From the IMG/VR virus record IMGVR_UViG_3300044630_005137, positions 1 to 64,000 of that record: 64,000 nucleotides of DNA. One strand, 5' to 3'. Shown here one piece after another: positions 1 through 6,150 of the stretch. How positions within the stretch are numbered: the stretch's first letter is position 1; the number at the start of each line of letters is the position of its first letter. This DNA comes from a virus. Made by a program: the position numbers and the translations under genes. The notes under the pieces were generated by a model. The model saw only the letters and a list, made by a program, of their open reading frames with translations. It had not been told where the DNA came from and searched no databases.

Positions 1-9
1 TAAGTGTGG

Positions 10-49
10 GGATCCTCCTCTCTGTGGGAAACGGGAAAGGGGAGGGTCC
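10..49 (+). other. imperfect stem-loop upstream of the first plus-strand gene
   Basis: Positions 10-21 can pair with 38-49 over 12 bp with two G-U wobbles, leaving a purine-rich loop. A weakly T-rich stretch follows. It could be a terminator for a plus-strand gene lying before the window, or a leader structure. It ends just before the promoter of the gene at 109. Confidence 0.3.
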
Positions 50-57
50 TCGCTTCA

Positions 58-87
58 TTTACAAATGTCAGTGGTCAATGGTATAAT
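58..87 (+). promoter_or_regulatory. promoter of the plus-strand gene at 109
   Basis: A -35 box TTTACA (58-63) and a -10 box TATAAT (82-87) are separated by 18 bp, and TGG precedes the -10 as an extended element. Transcription would start near 94. A purine-rich Shine-Dalgarno-like stretch (AAAGGCGGA) precedes the ATG at 109, so this gene, unlike many others here, has a ribosome-binding site. Confidence 0.65.
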
Positions 88-108
88 CAAAACGAAAGGC
101 GGAACTCA

Positions 109-453
109 ATGGCTAAAGCGAACGAATTCAAAGCAGCAGAAAAACTAACAGACTATCTAAACAATGCTAACTTCTCACCTGCCGTAATGGCAAATGTATT
201 AACAACTGAACATACCTTGTATACCCAAGATAGACTAATGGAACTAGTTAAATACATTATCCAATACAATTCCCTTAGATTAAAGTCAGAATGGGATAAG
301 GGATACACATCCGAAGGATTGCTTATGGCAGATGCTCTCAACGACATCCTCGAAGCAAAATACGGGGCGGTGGATAGAAACCTAACTATTAAATCCCTTG
401 AAGAAACAAGAGTAAGAGATAGCAAATACATAATGGATCTAGATTCATTCTAA
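109..453 (+). CDS. hypothetical protein, 114 aa
   Basis: I do not recognise a family. The start at 109 is chosen because it follows a good promoter (58-87) and a Shine-Dalgarno-like AAAGGCGGA; the open frame extends back to position 4 but those codons would precede the promoter. The protein is soluble, helical and charged, beginning MAKANEFKAAEKL, with no signal peptide or membrane segment. A strong intrinsic terminator follows directly (469-500), so this is a single-gene plus-strand transcript, isolated from the minus-strand operons. Such stand-alone genes at a module boundary are often regulatory or early proteins, but nothing in the sequence proves that. Confidence 0.75.
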   Translation: MAKANEFKAAEKLTDYLNNANFSPAVMANVLTTEHTLYTQDRLMELVKYIIQYNSLRLKSEWDKGYTSEGLLMADALNDILEAKYGAVDRNLTIKSLEETRVRDSKYIMDLDSF

Positions 454-468
454 TATAACTTCCCCTAT

Positions 469-500
469 GGGGCATATGGCTTTAATTAGCTATATGTCCC
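469..500 (+). terminator. intrinsic terminator after the plus-strand gene
   Basis: A 13-bp stem (469-481 with 488-500, including two G-U pairs in the RNA) with a six-base loop TTAATT is followed by ATTTTTG. Stem, loop and T-tract fit a rho-independent terminator for the gene ending at 453. Confidence 0.8.
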
Positions 501-519
501 ATTTTTGTATGCCCATCTT

Positions 520-713
520 ATGGGCCAAATTTCTTCTTTACGACGCATGTAAAAATACGCTGGAATTTGTATGCATATTGAATAAAATCTGTCAAAATCT
601 GTATAGAATATCTCATTATATGAGACAAATTATACAGAATTAGACATAATTTTTTGCCATAAATATGGGCCAAAATTGCTCTTTACGAACAAATAAAAAA
701 ATTTCCTGGAATA
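520..713. repeat. diverged direct repeat pair (520-566 and 665-713)
   Basis: Both copies contain, in the same order, ATGGGCCAAA, a CT-rich step, CTTTACGA, an A-rich run and CTGGAAT. The copies are about 145 bp apart start to start. Neither overlaps a coding region, so conservation would have to be for a DNA or RNA function. Confidence 0.55.
599..637. promoter_or_regulatory. 39-bp nested dyad symmetry
   Basis: CTGTATA (599-605) pairs with TATACAG (631-637), and inside it TCTCA (611-615) pairs with TGAGA (621-625). The two arms are separated by symmetric 5-base internal loops and the centre is TTATA. It resembles a two-part protein-binding operator or an RNA hairpin in the convergent intergenic region. 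Confidence 0.5.
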
Positions 714-724
714 TCTATTGACAT

Positions 725-738
725 ATATTGGCCAATAT
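725..738. promoter_or_regulatory. 14-bp perfect palindrome
   Basis: ATATTGGCCAATAT reads identically on both strands. A partial copy of the core (TTGGCCATAT) follows about 20 bp later and a tandem ATTACG/ATTACG/ATTATG run (757-774) lies just beyond. It is a candidate dimeric protein-binding site. Confidence 0.4.
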
Positions 739-851
739 GCTAAGCCTTGGCCATATATTACGATTACGATTATGAATGCCCTTGTTCCATTACACTAGTA
801 TATTTAACTATATATAATGATAGTATTTGGATCTAAATTGATAGTATGATT

Positions 852-881
852 CTCCACTTTACTCCACAATACTCCACTAAA
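852..881. repeat. three 10-bp iterons (CTCCACWWWA)
   Basis: CTCCACTTTA (852-861), CTCCACAATA (862-871) and CTCCACTAAA (872-881) are contiguous and in helical phase (10 bp). Phased iterons are typical of initiator or regulator binding arrays. They sit beside the hairpin at 884-898. Confidence 0.55.
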
Positions 882-883
882 TA

Positions 884-898
884 AGCCTCTAGGAGGCT
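884..898 (-). terminator. hairpin after the last minus-strand gene
   Basis: AGCCTC pairs with GAGGCT around a three-base loop. On the minus strand it lies about 30 bp past the stop at 929 and is followed by a weakly T-rich stretch. It is a plausible terminator for the operon starting at 2049, although the T-tract is short. Confidence 0.5.
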
Positions 899-928
899 CA
901 TACAAGGGAGATAAAGGGAGGGGGGATA

Positions 929-1510
929 TTATAGGTAGCGCTTAAATTCTTTTGGCATTTGGGCAAAATCAGCCTCATCACAAAGTCTCTTTGGATTAGC
1001 TGGATCTTCGCCAATACAGCCACATGCTCCAGGTTTATCGCTATATGATGTATTAGATCTAATGTCTTTATTAAACTTTTCACCAAATGAGGAAGATGAT
1101 CTTATATCTCTTAGTTCTGATACAGATACTGGATACTGAGCTATATTCCCTTTATCAAAGATAGTTGTAAGTATAAATGTACCTAGTGATATATTGAACC
1201 AGAAGAATACCTTACCCATACTAGTACTTATCTCACCCTTAGCTTTTGGCATCCCGCCCAATTCCATCAAGTAGACTTTTTCTTCTTCGTTAAAAGACAG
1301 ATATGCTTCAACCATGTCGTCATCAACATCTATTATACCTACACCGTATAGCTCAGCAGTTCCTTCTACATCAGGCCAAGCAGACTCATTTGGGTAATTA
1401 TCGACAAATTCTTCTGCATCGCCTTTGGATAGTCCATATTCTTCCATGGCTCTCATAATCTTATCTTTATTTAGATCCTTTACTAGATCCGCAACCATGT
1501 ATTTTTTCAT
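929..1510 (-). CDS. hypothetical protein with one membrane-like segment, 193 aa
   Basis: No family recognised. The start at 1510 (MKKYMVADLV) is chosen because it lies four bases past the stop of the preceding small gene (1515-1679) with AGGG just upstream; a longer frame back to 1576 would overlap that gene. The N-terminal third is acidic and helical. A hydrophobic segment (FFWFNISLGTFILTTIF) lies at about residues 103-119, and the C-terminal third contains a short Cys cluster (ACGCIG) and another Cys. It is the last gene of the four-gene operon that starts at 2049. Confidence 0.65.
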   Translation of the reverse strand: MKKYMVADLVKDLNKDKIMRAMEEYGLSKGDAEEFVDNYPNESAWPDVEGTAELYGVGIIDVDDDMVEAYLSFNEEEKVYLMELGGMPKAKGEISTSMGKVFFWFNISLGTFILTTIFDKGNIAQYPVSVSELRDIRSSSSFGEKFNKDIRSNTSYSDKPGACGCIGEDPANPKRLCDEADFAQMPKEFKRYL

Positions 1511-1514
1511 AACC

Positions 1515-1679
1515 CTATTGTACCCTGCTTTTGTTTTTAGATGGTCTTCTAGACCAAGATGAAGCCTTATTTGCATTAGTTCCTCTAGATGTAGACTCTA
1601 TTAGGGCTTTATTCTTATCTAATGCTTCTTGGGCATATTGAAGCTGTTGATCCCAATTGAACTTCCGTTTTTTTGCCAT
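1515..1679 (-). CDS. small basic protein, 54 aa
   Basis: A short frame starts MAKKRKFNWDQQLQYAQEAL and ends in a Lys/Arg/Ser-rich tail. It is preceded by an AGGCGGGG-type ribosome-binding site inside the upstream gene and separated from the next gene by four bases. The mix of an amphipathic helix and a basic tail would fit nucleic-acid or protein binding, but no family is recognised. Operon position and spacing make it a likely real gene. Confidence 0.65.
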   Translation of the reverse strand: MAKKRKFNWDQQLQYAQEALDKNKALIESTSRGTNANKASSWSRRPSKNKSRVQ

Positions 1680-1681
1680 AC

Positions 1682-1840
1682 CTATTTGCCACCCCGCCTT
1701 TTATTGCGTATTATTCTGGCTATGACTACTATTGATATTGTGATACCAAAGAGTAACAACCATCTATCTGAATAGTCATAATTCCAGCAGTCACCGCCTG
1801 TATAGCAATTGGGATCTCTACCTATAATCTTATCTATCAT
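1682..1840 (-). CDS. small single-pass membrane protein, 52 aa
   Basis: The protein begins MIDKIIGRDPNCYTGGDCWN, followed by one strongly hydrophobic segment (about residues 27-41, WLLLFGITISIVVIA) and a basic Arg/Lys-rich end. The layout is Cys-containing N-terminus outside, one membrane pass, basic tail inside. The ATG overlaps the stop of the upstream gene (TGATG), indicating coupled translation. Small one-pass proteins of this type in phages include holin-like and superinfection-exclusion proteins; which applies here cannot be told. Confidence 0.7.
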   Translation of the reverse strand: MIDKIIGRDPNCYTGGDCWNYDYSDRWLLLFGITISIVVIARIIRNKRRGGK

Positions 1841-2049
1841 CAGTATCCCCCAAGACATTCATTACGAGTATGATATAGTCTGATCTTAGTCAATATCTTC
1901 TTAGTTGGAGCGTTTAATGGCTCTTGGCATGCACCGCATGCCATATCCCATTCACCGCTAAAGAAGTCATATTTAGCTCCCTTAAAATTGGCATATTTGT
2001 GTGCCACAAAAGTAGCAAATGGATCAGGTATCTCTAAGCTCTGTAACAT
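1840..2049 (-). CDS. small Cys-containing protein, 69 aa, leaderless
   Basis: First gene of a four-gene minus-strand operon. The ATG at 2049 is only six bases past a consensus -10 box (2056-2061), so the mRNA should start at the AUG, and no Shine-Dalgarno is present. The C-terminal half has CGAC and a later Cys with nearby His, suggesting a small metal-binding fold. No family assigned. Confidence 0.65.
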   Translation of the reverse strand: MLQSLEIPDPFATFVAHKYANFKGAKYDFFSGEWDMACGACQEPLNAPTKKILTKIRLYHTRNECLGGY

Positions 2050-2055
2050 ATATTT

Positions 2056-2084
2056 ATTATAGCATTTATGTCAGGTACTGACAA
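2056..2084 (-). promoter_or_regulatory. leaderless promoter of the 2049-929 operon
   Basis: On the minus strand TTGTCA (2079-2084), a 17-bp spacer ending in the extended element TGC, and TATAAT (2056-2061). The ATG at 2049 follows after six bases, so the predicted start site coincides with the AUG. It is divergent from the plus-strand promoter at 2104-2132. Confidence 0.8.
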
Positions 2085-2103
2085 GGGGTCTCTACTTTTC
2101 GAC

Positions 2104-2132
2104 TTCACTTTTTCGATCAAATATGATATGAT
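2104..2132 (+). promoter_or_regulatory. probable leaderless promoter of the gene at 2141
   Basis: TTCACT (2104-2109), 17 bp, TATGAT (2127-2132), then eight bases to the ATG. A second TATGAT overlaps at 2122-2127. No Shine-Dalgarno is visible. It is back-to-back with the minus-strand promoter at 2056-2084. Confidence 0.55.
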
Positions 2133-2140
2133 TATGACAT

Positions 2141-2680
2141 ATGATTACTACAAGTATATTGGAAACTATTGAGAATTGCAAAAAAGAGTCTAAAATTGCT
2201 GTTCTTAAGGACTTCTGCACCAACACTCCATCATGGCAAGAGTTTATAGATTACATAGATAAAACCTCTAATGCAGAAAACCCTATAATGGGTCAGCCAA
2301 ACGAAAGAGATAAGAAGTTTGGCGCTGTAACAATTAATAACCTTATGATTAAAGAAAACTTTTATTTTTACATGTCAGGCAGTGGTCTTTTAGGGGAATC
2401 TAGCGAAAAGATAGAAAAATATTTTACTGATGTATTTAATGTTCCAGGTGGAATAAGCACTGTTTATGTCACTTTATCTAGTAATTTAAACCCTGTAGAA
2501 TCTCATTGTGACACCCAAGAAGTTTTATACTGGCAATGTATAGGATCAACCACATGGAATTCTCAAGGTGAGACATATACAGTAAATCCAGGAGACATGG
2601 TGTATGTACCGTGTGGTGTATATCACGCAGTAAATTTTCCTATGCCTAGAGCTGCTATAGGGTTTAGCTGGAAATTATGA
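2141..2680 (+). CDS. JmjC/cupin-type 2OG-Fe(II) oxygenase
   Basis: A 179-residue protein whose C-terminal half has the pattern of a cupin-fold, iron- and 2-oxoglutarate-dependent oxygenase. Iron ligands are readable as H122-x-D124 (ESHCDTQEV) and H162 (VYHAVNF), with the cupin turn NPGDMVYVP between them. JmjC/RoxA-like members hydroxylate protein or RNA side chains; the substrate here is unknown. It is one of only two plus-strand genes and appears to be its own transcription unit with a leaderless start. Its end overlaps the convergent gene at 2675-2842 by six bases. It is one of three oxygenases in the first 8.3 kb. Confidence 0.75.
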   Translation: MITTSILETIENCKKESKIAVLKDFCTNTPSWQEFIDYIDKTSNAENPIMGQPNERDKKFGAVTINNLMIKENFYFYMSGSGLLGESSEKIEKYFTDVFNVPGGISTVYVTLSSNLNPVESHCDTQEVLYWQCIGSTTWNSQGETYTVNPGDMVYVPCGVYHAVNFPMPRAAIGFSWKL

Positions 2681-2842
2681 AGATAATCCTTTAAATGAAT
2701 GACATGCACATACGCCTACTACCTTATATGTTTGATCTACTTCAGCTAAATCATTGTATGTAGCTACAGCTTGGCAGTAATGACATCTGTCTGTCTTCTC
2801 CGCCTTTTCTAGATATGCTTCAAGGTTATCTAGTATACCCAT
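2675..2842 (-). CDS. small zinc-ribbon-like protein, 55 aa
   Basis: A short frame beginning MGILDNLEAYLEKAEK with a CHYC knuckle at residues 20-23 and a CACH knuckle at 45-48, spaced as in a small zinc ribbon. Its end overlaps the convergent oxygenase gene by six bases, and its start lies one base past the stop of the upstream gene. Function unknown; zinc-ribbon miniproteins recur through this genome. Confidence 0.65.
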   Translation of the reverse strand: MGILDNLEAYLEKAEKTDRCHYCQAVATYNDLAEVDQTYKVVGVCACHSFKGLSS

Positions 2843-2843
2843 A

Positions 2844-3065
2844 TTACTTGTTCCTTGGTATGAGGTTCTGAGGGCCTTCTGTGCCGAATAGAGACTTCTT
2901 TACAGGTACGCAGTTAGGGACTCTTCTTCCGCCCTTGTCCTTCATACCCACCTGCTTGTATCCGCTCCAGCAAGCCTTCTCAATGTTGTCCCACTTATCT
3001 TCATCTGGGTTCTCTGATTGATACCCTTTTGAGATCTCTTCATCTGTTAATTCAATATTATCCAT
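2844..3065 (-). CDS. phage protein with GYKQVGMK...VPNCVP motif, 73 aa
   Basis: The C-terminal half carries a motif (about residues 32-54, key residues GYKQVGMKxKGGRRVPNCVP) that I know from small or C-terminal segments of many aquatic phage proteins, where it can be fused to structural or protease proteins. Here it stands alone behind an acidic N-terminus. The function of the motif is not established to my knowledge. It is packed between neighbours with spacings of two bases or less. Confidence 0.7.
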   Translation of the reverse strand: MDNIELTDEEISKGYQSENPDEDKWDNIEKACWSGYKQVGMKDKGGRRVPNCVPVKKSLFGTEGPQNLIPRNK

Positions 3066-3067
3066 AT

Positions 3068-3316
3068 CTATAGTTTACCATATCTATCATTATCTGCAAG
3101 TATCTCCATAAGCAATCCTTGGGGTACATCGTGGCCTGCTTTAATATGCTCTCTCACATGGGTAATCAAATGCCCATCATCGTGGATCTCTTCTGACATT
3201 GAGAATAAGGAATACTCATCTGAACTTTCATTTAGCCAACATGCAGCACACTCTATCCATCCGCCTACATGAGCGTATATATAAATGTCGCTGTCTGTAA
3301 ATCTAGAGTATGCCAT
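3068..3316 (-). CDS. small Cys/His zinc-finger-like protein, 82 aa
   Basis: CAAC (residues 23-26) followed by a His-rich stretch (HLITHVREHIKAGHDVP) gives a C2-Hn arrangement typical of a small zinc finger. The ATG is preceded by GGGGGAACCG, a clear ribosome-binding site. Similar short proteins occur in actinobacteriophages without known function. Confidence 0.65.
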   Translation of the reverse strand: MAYSRFTDSDIYIYAHVGGWIECAACWLNESSDEYSLFSMSEEIHDDGHLITHVREHIKAGHDVPQGLLMEILADNDRYGKL

Positions 3317-3328
3317 CGGTTCCCCCTA

Positions 3329-3574
3329 TTAATGTATCTTGTTTATTCCCTTTTTAGACCAGTGTAAATAAGATTTAACACCTACTATCCCATAAAGGAT
3401 AGCGCCAAGAATAAAACCGTACTGCTTTGTTATCAAAGCATATGCAGTCCACATAAATTCATTAAATATGAACCAGAGCCAACCAAATCTTTTCTTCCTG
3501 CCAATTACAAACATAGCTGCTGCACCGCTTAAAACAAGCACGTATGAGGCGTAGCTATTTACCCACTGTTCCAT
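3329..3574 (-). CDS. small multi-pass membrane protein, 81 aa
   Basis: Three hydrophobic segments (about residues 8-24, 31-48 and 51-69) with a positively charged GRKKRFGW turn between the first two. The layout and the WLWFIFNEFMWTAYAL segment resemble short PnuC-like membrane proteins found in actinobacteriophages. Full-length PnuC transports nicotinamide riboside; this protein is far too short to claim that. It may be a holin-like or envelope-modifying protein. Confidence 0.65.
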   Translation of the reverse strand: MEQWVNSYASYVLVLSGAAAMFVIGRKKRFGWLWFIFNEFMWTAYALITKQYGFILGAILYGIVGVKSYLHWSKKGINKIH

Positions 3575-3593
3575 ATTTAATATACCCTTATCG

Positions 3594-3785
3594 TTAGATA
3601 TCTATTATACCATCAGTTGTGTCAACGTAGTTGACTGGAAGCTCTATATTTTCGGCGGGCTCACTAATTGGGATCTTATTTTCATGATATTGTAAATGAA
3701 AATCTAATAATTGATGTGTAGTTGCACAAAAACATATTGGGCAATGTGTGATCCATTGAGATTTATCTTCCCAATGTTTAGGCAT
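3594..3785 (-). CDS. small C2H2-like zinc-finger protein, 63 aa
   Basis: CPICFC (residues 15-20) is followed by H-x9-H-x4-H, a C2H2-type finger layout. The start overlaps the last codon of the 12-codon in-frame extension of the upstream nucleotidyltransferase (TAATG at 3787-3783). This suggests that extension was once, or still is, translated. Confidence 0.65.
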   Translation of the reverse strand: MPKHWEDKSQWITHCPICFCATTHQLLDFHLQYHENKIPISEPAENIELPVNYVDTTDGIIDI

Positions 3786-3826
3786 TAAGCTCCAGGTGAG
3801 GGAGTCGGGCCATCTGTTCCACCTTA
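3785..3826 (-). other. in-frame 12-codon extension beyond the stop of the nucleotidyltransferase gene
   Basis: Directly after the TAA at 3826-3824 the same frame stays open for GGTDGPTPSPGA and ends with a TAA that overlaps the next ATG as TAATG, the coupling seen throughout this genome. The simplest readings are a recent premature stop, stop-codon readthrough or a sequencing error. The extension is Gly/Pro-rich and less AT-rich than its surroundings. Confidence 0.5.
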
Positions 3827-4489
3827 GTCCTTATCCATTTCTTTGTATAGTTGCTTTAAACCATTAAGGGTCCCCACATCCATATATTTACCACCAGCAC
3901 TTACGGACCTAATATTCAAATTCATATCAATCCACTCTTGTATTTGCTTCCCTGGGTGTTCCAACTCTGGGTCTATATATCGTACCAGGTTTTTTCTAAA
4001 CAACATTGTGCCCCACATATGCTTATAGTCACAGTCAGCAGACTTATCCTTTGATCCAATAACTTTATTGCCAGAAATTAGTACTTGTCCTACCTTGCCT
4101 TTTATATCATCAGTGCATTCCCACGTTCCTAAAATAAGATCTCCATCAACCGCAAGCATTTCTTTATAAATATTTTTGTGTGTTTTATGTATGTAAGTGT
4201 CTGGCATACCAACAAGAACAGTATCGTTACAATCTCCTACCATAAATTTTATAGCATCAGACATTGTTGATGGCTCAAGAACAATAATCTTGACATTCAT
4301 GTCCATATTTTGTACTATTGGAACCCACTCAGGCCTTGTTGCAACTCTTACTTCATCACAAACCTCGAGCATCTGTTCAACATGCCACTGCAACAAAGAC
4401 CTTTCATCAGATATTGGCAAACAAAATTTAGGTATCCCACCAATTCTTGAGGATCTTCCAGAAGCTGGTAAAACTCCTATTATAGCCAT
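3824..4489 (-). CDS. sugar nucleotidyltransferase-like protein
   Basis: A 221-residue NTP-transferase fold protein. The N-terminal signature ASGRSSRIGGIPKFCLPI matches the nucleotide-binding loop and catalytic Lys of sugar-1-phosphate nucleotidylyltransferases, and GMPDTY at about residue 94 matches the metal-binding strand. Members activate sugars as NDP-sugars for glycan synthesis. The next gene upstream in the operon is a GT2 glycosyltransferase (overlap of 10 bases), which supports a joint role in glycosylation of host surface, virion or DNA. The reading frame continues 12 codons past the stop (see 3785-3826). Confidence 0.75.
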   Translation of the reverse strand: MAIIGVLPASGRSSRIGGIPKFCLPISDERSLLQWHVEQMLEVCDEVRVATRPEWVPIVQNMDMNVKIIVLEPSTMSDAIKFMVGDCNDTVLVGMPDTYIHKTHKNIYKEMLAVDGDLILGTWECTDDIKGKVGQVLISGNKVIGSKDKSADCDYKHMWGTMLFRKNLVRYIDPELEHPGKQIQEWIDMNLNIRSVSAGGKYMDVGTLNGLKQLYKEMDKD

Positions 4490-5145
4490 TCTTGATTCCT
4501 TCTTACATCTATGTCCCAGGTTCCCATTATTTTAAATTCTTGAGATTTTTTTAATTCTAAGTACTCTTTATTTTTAACATATGTCTCTTTAGATTTTTGG
4601 AAAAGAAGTTCATCACTTAAAACTGTTTGTGATGCTCCATGTGGAACAGAAACATCTACTGCTCTATTAAGAAAATGTAGTTGTGGCAACTTTTTTTTAC
4701 TATTATGTATAAATAATCTTTCACGATAATCGTCATCTTCGTATACATATGGATAAAAGTATTCGTCAAATAGTCCTATATGTCTAACAACATCTTCACC
4801 AACAGAAAAACAACTAAACCCCTCACTGCTGCAAATTATTTTTGACTCACCACTCATCTCATGCATTTGTTGTAGAGACTCTGGCATCCAGTGGGTATCT
4901 GCAGAAGAAAACATCCAATATTTTTCATGAGGATAAAGTTTAATTGTAAGGTTCCAAGATCCCGACATTCCGAGGTTGGATGGAAGATTAAGAACCCTTA
5001 TGTTTAAATCTTTTCTTTTAGGTTCATATATTTCTTTACCATTGTTAATAATTAATATTTCTTTGATAGGGTAGTTTATCAATCTTAAATTTTCATCTAA
5101 CAGATCATATCTGTTTAAAACTGGTATTGATAGGATTGGTATCAT
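4480..5145 (-). CDS. GT2-family glycosyltransferase
   Basis: A 221-residue GT-A fold transferase. The N-terminus (SIPVLNRYDLLDENLRLI) matches the donor-binding start of GT2 enzymes, SSADTHW occupies the DxD position, and YEDDDYRERL matches the acceptor/metal region. The start at 5145 is chosen because its ATGA overlaps the upstream stop; a longer frame begins at 5175. It overlaps the nucleotidyltransferase gene by 10 bases, so the two are probably co-translated and act in one glycosylation pathway. Confidence 0.75.
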   Translation of the reverse strand: MIPILSIPVLNRYDLLDENLRLINYPIKEILIINNGKEIYEPKRKDLNIRVLNLPSNLGMSGSWNLTIKLYPHEKYWMFSSADTHWMPESLQQMHEMSGESKIICSSEGFSCFSVGEDVVRHIGLFDEYFYPYVYEDDDYRERLFIHNSKKKLPQLHFLNRAVDVSVPHGASQTVLSDELLFQKSKETYVKNKEYLELKKSQEFKIMGTWDIDVRRNQEWL

Positions 5146-5405
5146 AGGGCTTCTTTTAGCCAATTGTCTTCCCATAATCCAACCAGGGATTTGTTACCAA
5201 TGTCATTAAAATAGTAACGATTTAGTTCACTATCATATTCCCAACCGTACCAAGTGTCGCCTTCCATCCAGCTGCATGAGGCTATATCTGTTAAGTCTGA
5301 ATTAGTAAATACATCAGACAAATGATCATACATATGCACTTCTTCAAATATAGCTTTTCTAAGTGGTGCCCACCAAAACAATTTATGAACTAACCAATCA
5401 ATCAT
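5142..5405 (-). CDS. hypothetical protein, 87 aa
   Basis: No family recognised. Trp- and Asp-rich, with an amphipathic start (MIDWLVHKLFWWAPLRKAIF) that could sit at a membrane surface. The start at 5405 overlaps the end of the preceding small gene by eight bases; a frame to 5441 exists but would overlap more. It is coupled by ATGA to the glycosyltransferase gene. Confidence 0.6.
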   Translation of the reverse strand: MIDWLVHKLFWWAPLRKAIFEEVHMYDHLSDVFTNSDLTDIASCSWMEGDTWYGWEYDSELNRYYFNDIGNKSLVGLWEDNWLKEAL

Positions 5406-5505
5406 TATTTTCTGGATCCTTTTCCCATGTAAGTTTTCCATCTTTGTAGACTGGCCAATATCCTAATGAACGCCAGTCCATCTTCATTATTTTAGGCTCT
5501 TTCAT
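5398..5505 (-). CDS. very small protein, 35 aa
   Basis: A short frame (MKEPKIMKMDWRSLGYWPVY...) linked to both neighbours by overlaps: ATGA with the upstream gene and eight bases with the downstream one. Such tight overlap on both sides supports translation. Charged and aromatic; function unknown. Confidence 0.55.
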   Translation of the reverse strand: MKEPKIMKMDWRSLGYWPVYKDGKLTWEKDPENND

Positions 5506-5633
5506 ACCGCCACCTGGATTGGAATCATTGCAGTGCATCTTTCACAATATTGATATGTTGAGCCAGTATATGGACATGTGCCTGCATCTACAAGGGTGTG
5601 TCCTTTAATCATGCATATAATCTTATTTATCAT
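5502..5633 (-). CDS. small Cys-rich protein, 43 aa, leaderless
   Basis: First gene of the operon that runs to 2675. Cys and His residues at C7, H12, C20 and a C-x2-C pair at 30-33 (YCERC) resemble a tiny zinc ribbon. The ATG lies eight bases past a perfect consensus promoter (5642-5670) with no Shine-Dalgarno, so the transcript is probably leaderless. Confidence 0.65.
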   Translation of the reverse strand: MINKIICMIKGHTLVDAGTCPYTGSTYQYCERCTAMIPIQVAV

Positions 5634-5641
5634 TATAGTTT

Positions 5642-5670
5642 ATTATATAATATATTACAGTTGCTGTCAA
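5642..5670 (-). promoter_or_regulatory. consensus leaderless promoter of the 5633-2675 operon
   Basis: TTGACA (5665-5670), exactly 17 bp, TATAAT (5642-5647), then eight bases to the ATG at 5633. The TGA stop of the upstream gene (5669-5667) is embedded in the -35 box. Confidence 0.85.
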
Positions 5671-5849
5671 TAGCTTTTATTTTTGTCGGTTTTTATAACT
5701 GGATCTAATCTATCCCAGTGTCCATTTTTGCTTCCTTGATAGACTTGACCAGTTTCTCTATCAACCAATAGCCATTTTTCTGGAGATTTTGTTTTAACCT
5801 GCAGTATAACTGAGTCAGATAATGATTTAAAAACAAACCCTTTTCTCAA
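5667..5849 (-). CDS. hypothetical protein, 60 aa, TTG start
   Basis: No family recognised. It starts with TTG at 5849 behind a strong AAGGGG ribosome-binding site; no ATG is available. The sequence alternates hydrophobic and charged residues (VILQVKTKSPEKWLLVDRETG), suggesting a small beta-rich fold. It follows the GroES gene and ends inside the next operon's -35 box. Confidence 0.65.
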   Translation of the reverse strand: MRKGFVFKSLSDSVILQVKTKSPEKWLLVDRETGQVYQGSKNGHWDRLDPVIKTDKNKSY

Positions 5850-5851
5850 CT

Positions 5852-6148
5852 TTACCCCTTAATTGCTAGTACGCTTTTTGTATTCAAAAGCAAATACTTT
5901 TCTCCGTCTTCATCTTCAATATCTGTTCCGCTATTTTGGTTGTAATACACGCTATCACCAATATCTAATCCATTAATTGGTATAAGCTCACCTTTATAGT
6001 TGTGCTCACCATTTCCAAGATCAACTATCTTACCAGTTCTAAGATTAGACTCACTTAGTGAGGCCATAAGCACTATACCAGATGATGTGGTCCTATCTTC
6101 AATTTTATCTTCTTTTACTAACAGAAGGTTACCGAAGGGCTTGATCAT
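5852..6148 (-). CDS. groES: GroES-type co-chaperonin
   Basis: A 98-residue Cpn10 protein. The start IKPFGNLLLVKED, the mobile-loop region DRTTSSGIVLMAS (residues 18-30) and the end YLLLNTKSVLAIKG align with GroES, as does its length. It would cap host GroEL to fold large phage proteins, as T4 gp31 does. It is the second gene behind a leaderless promoter and has a GAGGAG ribosome-binding site. The genome also carries a small heat-shock protein. Confidence 0.9.
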   Translation of the reverse strand: MIKPFGNLLLVKEDKIEDRTTSSGIVLMASLSESNLRTGKIVDLGNGEHNYKGELIPINGLDIGDSVYYNQNSGTDIEDEDGEKYLLLNTKSVLAIKG

Positions 6149-6150
6149 TT

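Larger units (their letters stand above)
454..928. other. non-coding AT-rich region with repeats and palindromes
   Basis: About 475 bp without a credible gene on either strand lie between two convergent gene ends. It holds the terminator at 469-500, a diverged long direct repeat (520-566 and 665-713), a nested dyad (599-637), a 14-bp palindrome (725-738), a tandem hexamer run (757-774), a spaced repeat (818-826 and 839-847), three 10-bp iterons (852-881) and a hairpin (884-898). The density of ordered repeats in an AT-rich, gene-free stretch suggests a replication origin or another cis-acting site. That is inference. Confidence 0.5.

Noticed and set aside
1511-1576. Longer start for the gene at 929
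   Set aside because: The extra codons overlap the 54-residue gene at 1515-1679 in another frame, and the ATG at 1510 is better placed.
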